Shown here piece after piece: positions 10,619 to 22,436 of a DNA stretch of 64,000 nt. Location of the stretch: contig JACCLO010000014.1 of assembly GCA_029448655.1 (NCBI GenBank), positions 1,178,001 to 1,242,000 of the forward strand, given 5' to 3'. Positions within the stretch are counted from its first letter, which is position 1, and every line of letters begins with the position of its first letter. The stretch is from Wolfiporia cocos. Lineage: Eukaryota > Basidiomycota > Agaricomycetes > Polyporales > Phaeolaceae. Under the pieces are notes generated by a model. The model was not told the origin of the DNA. It ran no database searches and worked only from the letters and a program-made list of their open reading frames with translations. Position numbers and translations under genes: made by a program.

Positions 10619-12687
10619 TCAAACAAAGTCTTCAGTCCAGAGTCCCAGGAAAACATCGACACGTGTCCTGCGGAATTGCAAGCACGATTATGAGACGAAG
10701 CATTCACAATGGCACCCACTCACCGCAAGGCTCCTCGCTCATCCAACTCCGGCATCTCCGCCTTGAGCAGGGTCGACCACCGAGTTGCATCCGGTATGGC
10801 TCCATCCGGACTGGCCCAGAACACATAGTCGACATGACGAAGCTTCTCATAGTCTTTATTGGAGAACAACTCGTTGAGTTGAGGGCATACGTCTCTCTTG
10901 AGAGCGGATACAGTCCTCTGTAAGCTCTCCTCTGCATTCTCGCGATCGTTTAACCGATCCATGACAATCGAGACCTCACGCAACTTTTTCGATACATTGG
11001 ATTCAAGGATGCGGTGCATCCAGGCATATCCGATCTCCTCAAAGTCCGTGGCATGCAAAGCAACTGTCTCCAGGTTGTCGCAACAGGTGAGATCAAAAAC
11101 AGATGCTGTTACAAGTGCACATCAGGCGTGCTTATACGCAGTGGGTTGAGGTTTTATTATAGACGTACCGATCGTATCAGAGACCCCATCTTTCTGAACA
11201 TCCTTGCCCAGTTCTAAACCTGGGCTGAGTGTCAGGCTGCGGAGAGACTGGCTGCACTGCTTGAAAAGCTCTTGAAGAGGCTCTCTATAAACATCTAAAT
11301 AATTGCTGTCAGAGGTTGCGGCGGCCCCGAACTCGAACTCCTGAAGGTCAGCGACCACTCCCGCAGCGCACAGGTGCCCAATCAGTGCCATTGTGGCTTC
11401 AATATTGGAGGAGGTCTCGTCGTCGGAGTAGACCACCAGGTGAGTCAGCTTCACAGAGGGTGGACAGCGCGTGGTTGCAAGACTCGCGCAGGGGGCCGTG
11501 TCCGTGAATAGCACATTGACGCATCTGAGGTGGGCGAGGCTCGGGAGTGCGCAGACGAGGCGCCCAAACTCGCGCACCTTCGGGAACGTGACGTCAACCA
11601 GCCGGAGCGCCGTGAGAGAAGGGAATGCGGAGAGGTGGACGAAGATGAGCGGATGGAAGTCGCTCGGCTTCCAGATCGCATCGCGGATGACAAGACGCCA
11701 CACGCATGGCAGCTTGCCCGCAGCCATCATGGCGAATGTGCCCAGTTGCGGAATTGGCGCTCGCTCGCCTTCTGCACTCCCCACCCAGACTGTTCTCACT
11801 TGGAGGAGATGTGGCTGTGCCCGCGCTCGCCTCGCGTATCCTTGGACGTGGCTCCGATCCACCAGAGAGACGTGCAGCTGCATCCAGTACTGACACCTCG
11901 GCGTCCACGCCTTGCACACAAGGGCGCATGTCCACAGCATCCAACTATTCCACAGGCGGTCGATGATGCGCTCGCAGACCTCCGCTGGGAGCTGCAGCGG
12001 CCTCCTCGAGGACGGACCATTCTCCGTCAGCGCTGGATCCGGAGTGCCCGGGACGCGTCCGATGTGTCTCCACCCAGGCTCTGTGTCTGCATCGATCCTT
12101 CAGTCGTCTCTCTAGAGTGTAGATGGCTCACTTCTGGCTTCCTGTGCTTCCACCACTCTCTCCAGCGTGCTCTCGCTCCTTGGTGCGGACTCTTCCTCCA
12201 CCCCACTTTTCACCGCAGAGTTCTCTCGCGTCGTTTGTTCGACGGCACGAAGATTCTGCGCATCCTCCTGTAGCGCTGAGGACGGATCACTTCGAACTTC
12301 CCCTCCCCCTTCTGTCGCCTCTACCGCATGTACATAATCCCGGCCATCCTCTCTGGCTGGCGCGGAGGCAGCTTCCGGGGTGTCCAGCGTGGTCTCTCTT
12401 GGTACGTTCTCTCCCTCCACGCCACTTTTCACTGCAGACTTCTCTCGCGTGGTTTGTACGACGGCCCCAAGATTCCGTGCTTCCTCCTGCAGCGCTGTGG
12501 ACGGATCACTACGAACTTCTTCCCTATCCCCTGCTCCTTCTATTGCGTCGACCGTGTCTATATAGTCCTGATCATCCTCTCTGACCGGCGCGACGGCAAC
12601 TTCCCGGGCACGTCGTTTCGCAGCGTTTGCTTTGGCCACTTTCTTTTTGTTTTGGCGTTCTCGCAGGCTGGAGATGGTGAGACCCAT
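10619..12687 (-). CDS. F-box protein with tandem N-terminal repeats (4 exons)
   Basis: Probable substrate-recognition subunit of an SCF ubiquitin ligase (F-box family knowledge; substrate unknown). Proposed exons on the minus strand: 12687-12132, 12086-11169, 11105-10724, 10667-10619. The introns are 45, 63 and 56 nt with GT-AG ends, and reading phase is kept throughout, giving about 634 aa. Exon 1 starts MGLTISSL, a possible N-myristoylation signal, then Lys/Arg-rich sequence and two acidic repeats of about 70 residues (each with SDPS-ALQE and SAVKSGVE). Exon 2 opens with the F-box (LPAEVCERIIDRLWN...CALVCKAW), followed by a Leu-rich region. The C-terminal exons match the diverged copy at 47083-49616, which supports both downstream introns. 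Without the 45-nt intron there would be in-frame stops at about 12112 and 12100, so intron 1 needs a transcript. A two-gene reading (exon 1 separate) is possible. Confidence 0.72.
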
Positions 12688-13204
12688 TGCGTCAGGATGA
12701 GAACAAGTGGAACGATCCTGGTAAGTCTGTCCAGTCGTTCATATACCCGGACGTCCTGACAGCATTGCGGAGCCAACCAACATACCCAGTGCACAGCACG
12801 GTGCTTTTTCATCTATCCAGCCTGGCAGCGAGGAATGATAAACGAAGGCCAATGATCGCATCGGATACGGTTCACCGACAGGAGCTAAACATGAGCGCCG
12901 GAAGACATGACCTATCGGTGTCGTTAATCACAACGGTATGTTCGCTGCCCTTACTGACCCCGGACCCCTTTATGCACAGTGGACCACTTCTGCACAATCA
13001 ATTTTGCATAACGACGTAAGTCAAAAACGTAAAAGAAAATGATACAGAAAATTTCGTCTACATGTCTAGTGTCCACACAAATATTGTCATGATTTTGCGA
13101 TGCGTCGTTGCCTCTGCAGAATCCATTGTGCAGAAGGGGTCCGGCGTTAGTATTTCTATTCTGCGAATGAGCAGATGAATGCAGGCGTACTCCCGAGTTT
13201 TACA
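12688..13204. other. upstream region of the F-box gene; no gene seen
   Basis: Presumed promoter side of the minus-strand F-box gene. Nothing else was recognised. Open frames are short and without domain signal. Confidence 0.4.
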
Positions 13205-13690
13205 TCCCGAAACGCGGGGCGATTAGCGGGTCCTTGCGCGAAGCTATGGCGCGTCTCCTACGAGAGGTTCATGCGCGCTTTCCGCGAGCTGTGCGCGAAG
13301 CCTCGAGCCCAGCATCTGCCGCACAGCCCTGCAGGCCTCGCGGCAACGGACCACACGGGCGCTACAGCCATACACGCCTTGATGTATCAAAGCTACTGCT
13401 ACTGCCGGCGTCCCCCCACGCAAATCGTCTCCCTCAGCTCACGGGGTATCTTTGACATGTTCAGTATGCAGAGCGAGCATACAGCCACCGTATCCCGCGC
13501 CGCAGACTGCATACAGAATGGCCATCTGGCAGACGCATGTGGCAGTACTAGCGCTTCTAGAAGCATGGCTGGCGATTACAGATAGCGTTTGAAAGCATTG
13601 ACAACTCTCGAACCTTGGACGCTGCGGATGGATTGTTGCTGTTCTGGAGCTTTTTAGCGAAGACAGCGCGAGTTCGACACGATGCGCGTG
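13205..13690 (+). repeat. repeated module R1
   Basis: About 485 bp alignable with 15066-15550 (R2). Its second half also aligns with 49800-50045 (R3), where it lies just downstream of the F-box pseudogene. Shared landmarks include CAGCATCTGCCGCACAGCCC, CGGCAACGGACCACA and a GAGCATACA-CCACCGTA block. No terminal repeats or target duplication were found and coding potential is unclear. It may be a duplicated 3' flank of F-box family genes. Confidence 0.6.
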
Positions 13691-15065
13691 GGGCGATGTG
13701 GATGGCTTCCATTTCGACGGCGATGGCGATGTGTCCGCGCACACCAATCGACGCCAATGACAACCACATGGGTTGATATGGGCGCTCTTTACGGGGGACA
13801 CCCCTGTCTGCATATGCGCCAGCTATGAAAGCAAAACGTATGAGCACTGCACGACAGAGATCTGCTATGGGCGTGCATTGCTTTGCGGGAGATCCTGAGG
13901 AGGAAGTGCCTCCGTCACGGCCTTGTGCAGACACGGGTTATAGTCAAGAAGCATCGTTGAGAGCGTCAGGCCTGACTGCGTCCATGCTCTGCATCGCATC
14001 CGCGGGACTGCACTGTATACCGGTATGCCCGCGCGATCTGAGAGGAGCCGAGTAGCTTTAACTGACTCCGAATGGTTTCTACATAGCCTGCGAGCGTTTG
14101 TGTCCTCACTCACGCCAGAATTCGTGAAAATGCGGCCATCAGGTGGGCCCTATGCCGTTCATTTTGTACAAATAATCAAATATATATACACACGCGACAC
14201 ACGAAACGCGAGTGGCATGGGCGCTTGCGGTTGCATTCCAAATCAGGAAGGGGGGATGTCTAAACCGATAAGATTGCGTGATAACAGCGGACGGAGGGCA
14301 TCCCGCCGCTACCGTCACTGCCGGCGTCGGCGCTGTCATCCCCGGTGATGAGGGTTGCCCACATTCACCTGAAAGTTAGAGCTTAGAGTACCAACAAAGC
14401 TTTGTCGAATGCCTGAAAAGTTAAATTTAACTTTGTTATTTCAAGTGTTTACACTGTCCTTCAGCCACCTGATTTAAAGCGCTTCGGTCCATTACAGGGG
14501 CGGGAGCTCGTGGGAAAGCTGGAGCTTCCCCTTTTTGGAAGATGAAGCGCCCGATAGAGACATACACACGCGCGACTCAGTATTATGACATCCAAAAAAG
14601 GGAACGTAAGTTGTGTGTTTATAAAAAGAATATTTGTAAAAAATGAACGGCATAGGCATAGCCATGCAGCAATGGACCACACTGGCGCTTTCAGCCATAT
14701 ACATATACCCCCGACTTCGATTCGATTCCAGCGCTCTCCACTATAATCGCGAGTCAACTCCATCAGAGCGTGGCAAGCACTGAGGAAGAAAGGCAAGTAC
14801 ATGACCAATAACAGATCAATTCAAACGTCCTATGCTCTAGCATAGCATATTACTAGGCATGCTCCTGCAGCAGACACCCAGTGCCGGGGTCCCTCGGAGC
14901 GTGGGCGGCGATGAACACAGGGATACAGGTATACCTTGATTATGACAGATAGGCGTGTCCCTTCATCTTGTCTGCTGTTGATGAAAGCTCTCAAGTTAGT
15001 CTTGATCAATGTAAGATGAATTTGTGTAGAATGCGATGCGCACTGGTTGTGGTAAGGTTCCAGCT
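13691..15065. other. no gene recognised
   Basis: Mixed-composition sequence between modules R1 and R2. A 115-codon minus frame (14461-14808) has hydrophobic stretches but no recognisable family or start context. Not called. Confidence 0.4.
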
Positions 15066-15550
15066 AGCGCAAAGGCGTTTGGCGGGTTCTTGCGGGAAAC
15101 TATAATCCTTCTCCTGCAAAATCTCCACTCACGCTTCCTGCTCCCCACGTATGAGCCTTCGAGCTCAGCATTTGTCGCACAGCCCCGCGGATCCTCGTGG
15201 CAATGGACCACATGGGTGCTGCAGCCATACCAGTCCTGATGGAGCAAAGCTGCTACACGCGTTTCCCCGTGCACATCATCCCCCTCAGCGCACGGGTATC
15301 ATCAGCATATTGAGCACGCGGAGCGAACATACAACCACCGTAGATTCAATTCACCGCAGGCTACATAAAGAACAGCCGTGTGGCAGATTCATGTGGCGGT
15401 GATAGAGCTTCTAGACGCATAACTGGAGATGTTAAAGGAACACAGGTACCCCTGGGATGTAATGACAGTCGTCGAACCTTTAAGTACTATAGGTGGACGT
15501 TCCCCATTCTGGACCTTTGAGGCGATGACAGTGCGAGTGCGATACGGTGC
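15066..15550 (+). repeat. repeated module R2
   Basis: Direct repeat of R1 (13205-13690), offset by 1.86 kb and diverged by many substitutions and small indels. Contains CAGCATTTGTCGCACAGCCC and GGCAATGGACCACATGGG in the same order. Confidence 0.6.
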
Positions 15551-16114
15551 TTACCTGGGTGATTTGCTGGAGCGTCCTGTTTTAGCTGGCGTCTTCCCAA
15601 AGTCTTAGTTGTAACGTCATTCCATCAGCAACAAAGATCGCATTCCGAATGCTCAGAGTCGTGAATGTCGCTGTGGTAATGCACAATGCTCTGATATACG
15701 AGCCACCTTGGTAAGCGAGATTGATAACGAGAACGCAAAGGAGATGAAAAATCACTGCCATGCTGTCGTACTGCAAGTTCGGAAGCGGCAGCCGGGCCTG
15801 CGATGCGAGTCTATGAAACACTGCATACGATGTTTCATAGATACCCACAACAGCCTCTCGAGCAAAGGCCTATCCGTTTGTCCCCATCTCGGACATCTGC
15901 TCAATCAGAGTCACACAACTGTGGGAAGAGCGATATGGTGCATGGATGCTGGTCTGCACTCGCACGCGGAACCACAATGGATCGTACGAGAAGATCGTCA
16001 CAGGCTCCTCTGGCAACCAACAAAGTACAGGACCAGACGGGACATATGAGCTTCCACATGCGTCGCATATTTCTGCAATCTCTCCGATAGTCTAAGACAC
16101 TCCGTGCTGACGAG
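15551..16114. other. no gene recognised; short perfect inverted repeat
   Basis: Likely upstream region of the DUF6533 gene. It contains an 11-bp inverted repeat, TCTATGAAACA and TGTTTCATAGA separated by about 10 bp, near 15808-15841. No coding feature is supported. Confidence 0.45.
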
Positions 16115-17919
16115 ATGTTTTCGTCTACAAGGTTTCCTGCGGCAGATTCGATTGATGCTCTGAAGCAGATGTAAGTATACTCTCAATGTGCCGTGCTGCT
16201 CGTCGATTACATCCTGAATGACATTCTGCGCGGCAGTTATATTACAAACTGCTGTTACGTTGCTGCCGCCGGTAACTCACATCCAGTCATCCATTTCGTT
16301 AGCTAACAGACCCGCGTACAGCACTGGTGGTTTACGAGCACATTATCACTTTCGACCGCGAGGTTCTTGCTATTTGGAGATATCGTATGACAGGACCTAC
16401 TATTCTCCTTCTCTTCAATCGATATGTGCTCCTGTTATCCGATATCTCCCACGTGTTTTATATGCTCACTGGGGCTTCTGATCAGGTGAGCCGTTGAATA
16501 CAGCTCCGAGCAGGACTCTAACGATCTCGGCAGCTGTTGCGTGCTTCACATCCTTATCCTGACTACATATATTGATCAGACATCCAAACCCACCAGTTGC
16601 AAAGCACAATCTGTACTTACCGATGTTGTATTCATCCTATCAATAGTAATTGCAGCAGGTATGCCTTGAAATGTGTACCGAGACAATTTTGTGTATGATA
16701 TCTTACTCACAGAATTTTCGGCACTTCGCGTCTACGCTGTTGCGGGACGAAATTGGTATTGGACATTGTTGGCCTTATTGACGGGCCTTGTTCCCGCTGC
16801 AACCAACATTGTCTGTCCCTTTATCTCATAGCCCCTGTCTCTGTACGCTAACTGTCCAGATCACTTGATCCTTAGTATCATTACATCTCTGATTCTGATC
16901 CCACCGTGGTGTATCTGTTTAGCATACCACAATGCTTGCAAATGAGCCTTGTCTCTGAAAGCGTCTTTGACAGGTAAGCAGCACATTTATGGAGAGGAAG
17001 CTGAGCTGATCATGTTTTCAGAGGTACACAAATACGCAAATTGTTAGAGAAGACTGATATATCTGATCTCATCTTGCATAGTACTTATCGCAACGAGTAC
17101 TTGCGCCATAGTCTCAGATTTGATTGTTGCCACATGGATCTATACACGCCCTTGGGCAAAACATGTGTCCGACACTCGAATCAAGACACCTCTGATGAGC
17201 ATGATTGTCAGAGACGGTGAGACAATCGAGAAAGTTCCACTGAACGTCCATTTACATGACTATTTCAGGTACCGGATACTTCATGTACGCTTCTACATTC
17301 ACTAAGCGGTGCATGGAATGATTGCGCGCATACAGAGCTCTCTTGATATTGAATATTGCACACATTGTGTTAGAACCAGTCTCCTTTTCTATTACTGTGC
17401 CTATCCTGATCTTGCCATTGGAACACCTGACCTGATGGCCGTCTAGACTTTTGATCCGGACTATATCACGACTTTCATACCAGCGTAAGTATCTTATCAA
17501 CCTATACAACGTGCGCGCTGTTGAACTGCAACAGAATCTCGTTGATTCTAATCTCGAGGTTCATATTCAATTTGCGCCTACATATTGATCAAGAGAATAG
17601 CGCCGGGTCCAATAACCCATCGTTTGTGATCGGAAGCGGGGCGTCCAGAGGAACCATAGAATTCAGAAGCAGGTTGGTTGGAAACATGGGAGCTCCTCTT
17701 GACCATAGCATCTCCGATAGCTTGCTGTTCGATGATGGCGATGAACCCCACGAAGATATTGGCTGCAACGAGGAGAATGCGAGTACCCTTACATGTCGTG
17801 CATCATACCGATTTGACTTCATATGCATCCAGCCGGTGGAACAAACGTACAATGTCCAGCGAGACGGAGAGGGGAGATTGGATGCCGAGAATGAAGTTGG
17901 CGCCGCTAGAACACTTTAA
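16115..17919 (+). CDS. DUF6533-type multi-pass membrane protein (multi-exon)
   Basis: Member of a large Agaricomycete family of seven-helix membrane proteins of unknown function. ATG at 16115 (MFSSTRFPAADSID). Exons placed by phase: 16115-16170, 16237-16271, 16322-16485, 16580-16658, 16713-about 16810. Later exons are near 16870-16973, 17082-17216, 17269-17284, 17336-about 17480 and 17535-17919. Family landmarks: VVYEHIITFDREV..IWRYR in the first part, EFSALRVYAVAGRNWYW in the middle helix region, TPLMSMIVRDGTGYFIALLILN later and a final SRFIFNLRLH followed by a polar tail. Introns are 48-94 nt. The join at about 16810-16870 and a TGA near 17440 could not be resolved, so a decayed gene is possible. 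No operon-like context. Confidence 0.6.
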
Positions 17920-18753
17920 GCTTGCAAGTTCACGGGAGATCGAAATCGCCTCACAACCAATATGCATTTCATTTTGGAGGAAATATTCCGCTTTGATTGA
18001 GCTTCTATCGGTAGTAGCGTTTTTGACTAGTTGCAGACATTTCAGAAAAAGTTTCTCAAGCTCACGCTACCACTCCATTCCCTTTTGTCTAGGCCTGCTA
18101 GTGGAAATTCATTGTATTTGAACTGTTTTCATATTGTGATATCAGTCTGGACAGCTCTTCGGCGTTTCAGCGGCTTCACGGGCAGTCTGCTGACAACTTG
18201 TCACAGCAAGTACATGGCCAAACGCACATACAAATCAACGGTCGTCTACTGACGATATCTGTTATTGGACGGAAACGGAGACTAGTATGCAGACTAACCC
18301 ACGGGGATGGCAGGTGCAGATTGCTTTGCAGGATGTGTGCAACCGTCTCGCATCACCGGAGGCTGATCTGACGACCGAAGGCGGTCTACTAGGAGGGCAC
18401 ACCGCATAAAGTGGTGTGATACCATGTATGGACGTCTGATCAGGTAGGACTACTCTAAGTCACGAGTTGACGCCGACAATTGCTGGACGGTCACGGTCAG
18501 AATGGCTACCGCTCTGCAGGACTCTGATCGACTCGTGATCCCATCCATCCCGCTCTATCACTCGGGAGTGACATACATTGCTCCGTACAATAAATGCACA
18601 GGCCGTGCGCTTCGACAGAGCGGAAACATCTTGAATGTAATCGGCGCAGGAATCGCGAAGATACGTCAAGGCGCAATGCAGTACTCGCGCTCCTCATGAC
18701 TCGGGGGTATTAGTGGCATTGTGTACCTGACACCTTGGTGGGGAAGTCGTATT
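17920..18753. other. no gene recognised
   Basis: 3' flank of the DUF6533 gene. A second hydrophobic stretch near 18030-18250 is not assignable. Ends at the target duplication of the hAT-like MITE. Confidence 0.4.
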
Positions 18754-19441
18754 TAAGGCTTCAACCATATAATATACATGTACAGGAAATCAGTAAATAT
18801 ATGATATATGGTATATACATGGTATATACATAGTATATACATGGTTTACATAGTTTTCAGATGGTAGATTTTTCAGACATCTTGACATAGCCATTGCCTT
18901 GCCCATATGGCTATGGAGATTGTCTCCTCCTTCAACAACATGCCACAGGTATCAGCACTTGGCTGATGCAAGGTAAATTGGTGTTCAGTATTCAACAGCC
19001 ACACTAGTAGCTGGAATGCTTAGGAATTGTGCACAATGTGTGAGATGATGGGAAACTTTTACACATGAGTCTAATGGATGATGCAATCACTATGTGGGAA
19101 CATATATAGCATAAACATAAATCTGATCTTACCTTCCGCCAAATGAGAGGGTAAACAGAGCGTGTGAATTATGACTTAACATCTTTGCATTTGTGCAGTG
19201 GCCACCAGATTGTCCACATTGTTGTTTTGAATAGTACTTGAGCTAGTTATGTGTCTTACAGATTGTATGGTGCAGTGGCAATATGAAATTTGAGGGTCTA
19301 ATATGAATGCATTCACAACAACCATATACCATATAATATACCATGTATATACCATGTACTCGACCATGTGTTAATACATGTATATAGTATATATATAAAA
19401 CCATGTATACATGGTATACAAATTATATGATTGGAGCCTTA
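18754..19441. mobile_element. hAT-like MITE (TAAGGC termini)
   Basis: 688 bp with inverted termini TAAGGCTTCAACCATATAAT and, read from the other end, TAAGGCTCCAATCATATAAT. It is flanked by GTCGTATT/GTCGTACG, an 8-bp duplication with two mismatches. Subterminal regions are AT-rich with repeated TATACATGG-type palindromes. No transposase. Same terminus family as 32984-33996. Eight-bp duplications point to hAT (family knowledge). Confidence 0.8.
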
Positions 19442-19447
19442 GTCGTA

Positions 19448-19863
19448 CGAGTTTAATTACCCGTGGCTTCACCACGGATGTCAATTGTCACATAATTAAT
19501 AGAATATTGGATTGTGAGTCCGCCCAACCCGTCTCTGCCCGCACAGCCACTTCCGACACCTCGCTGATGCTCGGTGTTGTCGTCACTGAGCTTGTAATCC
19601 TGTGTCCACAAATGTGGTCCCTCAAACCTCCTGAATTTTCTGGCATGTATCTACAGTACAGGCTATTTACGTTACAAAAGCTACAAAATCCTGTGGCACA
19701 GCGCAGGGAGGACGTGGTCTTGAACACGCGTGCATTGCAGGCACCGGGCATGGGAATCCACTGGGCAACTCCCTGGGTCGGTGGCGTGACTATGGGATGA
19801 CAGACAGCACGTGGCAAAGCACATGGTAGTTCCCACGCAATCCACGGCCCTTTAGTACTTAGA
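19448..19863 (-). mobile_element. non-autonomous Helitron H0 (deleted, decayed)
   Basis: First unit of the tandem Helitron array. Its 3' end on the minus strand carries the hairpin CCGTGG...CCACGG and a mutated CTAG (CTCG). Its 5' end (19863) is TCTAAGTACTAAAGGG. The minisatellite is missing and no coding sequence is present. Confidence 0.65.
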
Positions 19864-20111
19864 CTAGCTTAATTACCCGTGGCTTCGCCACAGTCACACT
19901 GCTTTTTCCACTTCAATATATTATTCCAATCCATGTGTGCCTTTTTGAGATAATTGGATTTTTTTTTAAAAGCTACCTGTGGATCCCCCATGAATTTCCT
20001 GTGCATTACCCATGGCTTCCCCAACCTCCCTCTTTTGTCTCTTGTCTCTGCCTGCTCAGCCACTTCTGATACCTCACTGATCCTCGGTCTCATCGTCGCT
20101 TCCCTTGTAAT

Positions 20112-20803
20112 TGTCACAAGAAAGTGACTACGTAAGTACACCTTTCGTTTCCTAGCTAAACCCCTAGATTACGGGTCCTAAGGCACCCCCTTAAAGCCCT
20201 TAAGGCTAGTAGCCACCCCCGCGCCCCTTACCGGACACGTAGGGCTTTAGATACATGGTCATAGGTAGACACGTGATCATAACGCGTAGGCAGGTGACCA
20301 CGTAGCGGCACCTGATCTATAATGACTAGCGCCCGGCCTCTACAGCAGTGCCAGGGGGCTCATGAGTTCACAGGGTCCCAGAACCTGGGCCCTGGATATT
20401 TAGTATACCCTGCTAGGCCCTTATGGCTTAGCAGCTTTGGTTGCTATAGGCCAGGCTTGATGCCAGGCCCCTTCCCCAGTCCACGCCCCAGTCCCCCTTA
20501 GGCCTGTAGGGCGCACTGATCATATCTTTAGGGTAGGTAATTACTGTGTAGTTACCCCTGACCCTCATGTACATATACTTAGGCTGGTGGACACTAGGTC
20601 CCCAGCTTTAGTCTTAATCATCTAGGGCTGAATAAGCCCCTTGCCAGCACTCCTGCGTGATAACCCCCTACTGCTTACCTGGTTACCCCTAGTAAGGTGG
20701 CCTCTGCTACAACGACGTAGTAAGCCCTTGTAGTTCTATCCTTGGTCGACTAGACCAAGGATACAGTTTAGGGTTCCCTCACCCTGTGAGTCGTCTTGTG
20801 ACA
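20112..20803 (+). repeat. solo LTR family F
   Basis: 692 bp, TGTCACAAG...CTTGTGACA termini, exact duplication GTAAT at 20107-20111 and 20804-20808. Its removal restores the Helitron sequence seen uninterrupted near 28505. No coding; orientation is tentative because the termini are symmetrical. Confidence 0.88.
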
Positions 20804-20879
20804 GTAATACTGTGTAATGTGGTGTCAAAATGTTCTTCATTTTTTTGCAATCTTTTGGCAGGCATCTACAGCACAGGCC

Positions 20880-21225
20880 ATTTATGTTACGAAAATCCCT
20901 GTGGCATGAGGCATAACTAAATCCCCATGGCACAGGGCACAAATCCCTGTGGTGTGGGGTATTTACATTACAAAATCCCCATGGCACAGGACACAAATCC
21001 CCATGGCACAGGGCACAAATCTCCATGGCACAGAGCACAAATCCCTGTGGCATGGGGTACAAATCCCCGTGGTGTGGGGTATTTACATTACAAAATCCCC
21101 ATGCCACAGGACACAAATCCCTGTGGCATGGGCCACAAACCCCCATGTAATGGGCCATGAATCCCCGTGGTGTGGGGCACAAATCCCCATGGCATGGGGC
21201 ACAAATCCCCGTGGTGCGGGGCAGG
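20880..21225 (+). repeat. Helitron-borne minisatellite, array 1
   Basis: Tandem copies of a unit of about 21 bp, ideal form ACAAATCCCCGTGGCACGGGGC, interspersed with TATTTACATTACAAA spacers. The core CCCCGTGGCACGGGG is a palindrome around a central G. Variants are nearly all CG to TG or CA. The long open frames across it are repeat artefacts. Confidence 0.9.
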
Positions 21226-21333
21226 AACAGTGCGCAAAATGCGAGCTAGCAGCGCACACACCTTGCAGGCGCTGGGCATGGGAATCTACCGGCAAACTCC
21301 CCGGGTCGCAGGCGCCCTATCTAATGGGAGCAG

Positions 21334-22423
21334 TGTCACAGATTTATCTGGGGCTTACAGCATTTTTCCTACGATTATAGCAATTTACCTGGGATTTATA
21401 CGTCTACCTACAAGTTATCTACGGGTTAACTCCCATTGCCACCACGACAAGCTCTTAACTGGGCTTATCACCACATGACCAGCTTACGTAACGCTACGGC
21501 ACCTTCCGATCCAATAGCATAGTTACAGCTACGTCATACAGGTCTCGCCCGACAGAGCAAGACCAGCCACGTCATAGATCCTAGATCATAATGATAGGCC
21601 GAGCGCGGCACGCTCGCATAATAATGTCCACAAGTACAAACAGTGCCTCGCGGCCTTGTACTATTGGGTCGGCCTTCACGGCTTCCCACCGCCATAAGAT
21701 CCTTGATCACAATGGCACCTCAGGCGCGCCACGCCTTCGCATAATAATGGCAACACGACCATACAGCACTATAATAGCATCAAGGCTATATCGCTATAGG
21801 TCACGGCCTTCTCGGCCTCCCACGGACTCGGGATTCTCCAAGTCCCGGGCTTCTGCCATCACGGCGTTGCCCAAACACCGGTCCTCGCCTCACGGCTAAG
21901 ACCAACACATGTCCCGGCTACCTTACGGCCCGGTACATATCACATGCCACGGTACTTTCCGTCCAATGGCATAACGACCTCGGCGTCTCACCTTGGTCAT
22001 CCCACGAAGACCGGCCAATCGCCATTATACCTCACGGTATCCGGCAACCGGCTTCCCATATACCCGGGCTGCGCCCGCGTTCATATGATAAACATACACA
22101 AATCCCTCTCATACGATTGGCTCGGCCATTAGGGCCTTGCCACGGCCATTCTATGTAGAGTCCATAAACAGTAGATAAGATAAGCTTCGCCACTTGGCAA
22201 AGCCACATAACCCGGAAAGGTAACGACTAGCTAGTAGCACATGACCTTCCCATAAACATGTATATAACTAGGGGCTTGACGCCCTATAACTCTAGTTCTA
22301 TTATTCTCGGCTTGCGCCGTAGAATAACTCTCACCATCCTGCTGCGCTGGTATTGCCTCCTCTCTAAGTCGCCTTATCTCAACAATATAGGCACTTGGTG
22401 AGTCCCACAGGCGTACTGTGTCA
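21334..22423 (+). repeat. 5' LTR of element C
   Basis: 1,090 bp, TGTCACAG...GTGTCA. TATATAA at 22261 and, 33 bp on, AGTTCTATTATT (22294-22305), the predicted transcript start region. Confidence 0.92.
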
Positions 22424-22424
22424 T

Positions 22425-22436
22425 AATAATAGAACT
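22425..22436 (+). promoter_or_regulatory. candidate primer-binding site of element C (self-priming)
   Basis: AATAATAGAACT, one base after the 5' LTR, is the exact reverse complement of AGTTCTATTATT at 22294-22305 inside the LTR, about 33 bp after its TATA box. There is no TGG at this site as expected for a tRNA primer. This is the Tf1/sushi arrangement. Confidence 0.65.

Noticed and set aside
14461..14808. Minus-strand 115-codon hydrophobic ORF
   Set aside because: Several hydrophobic stretches, but no family resemblance, no splice continuity and no homologous copy in the window.
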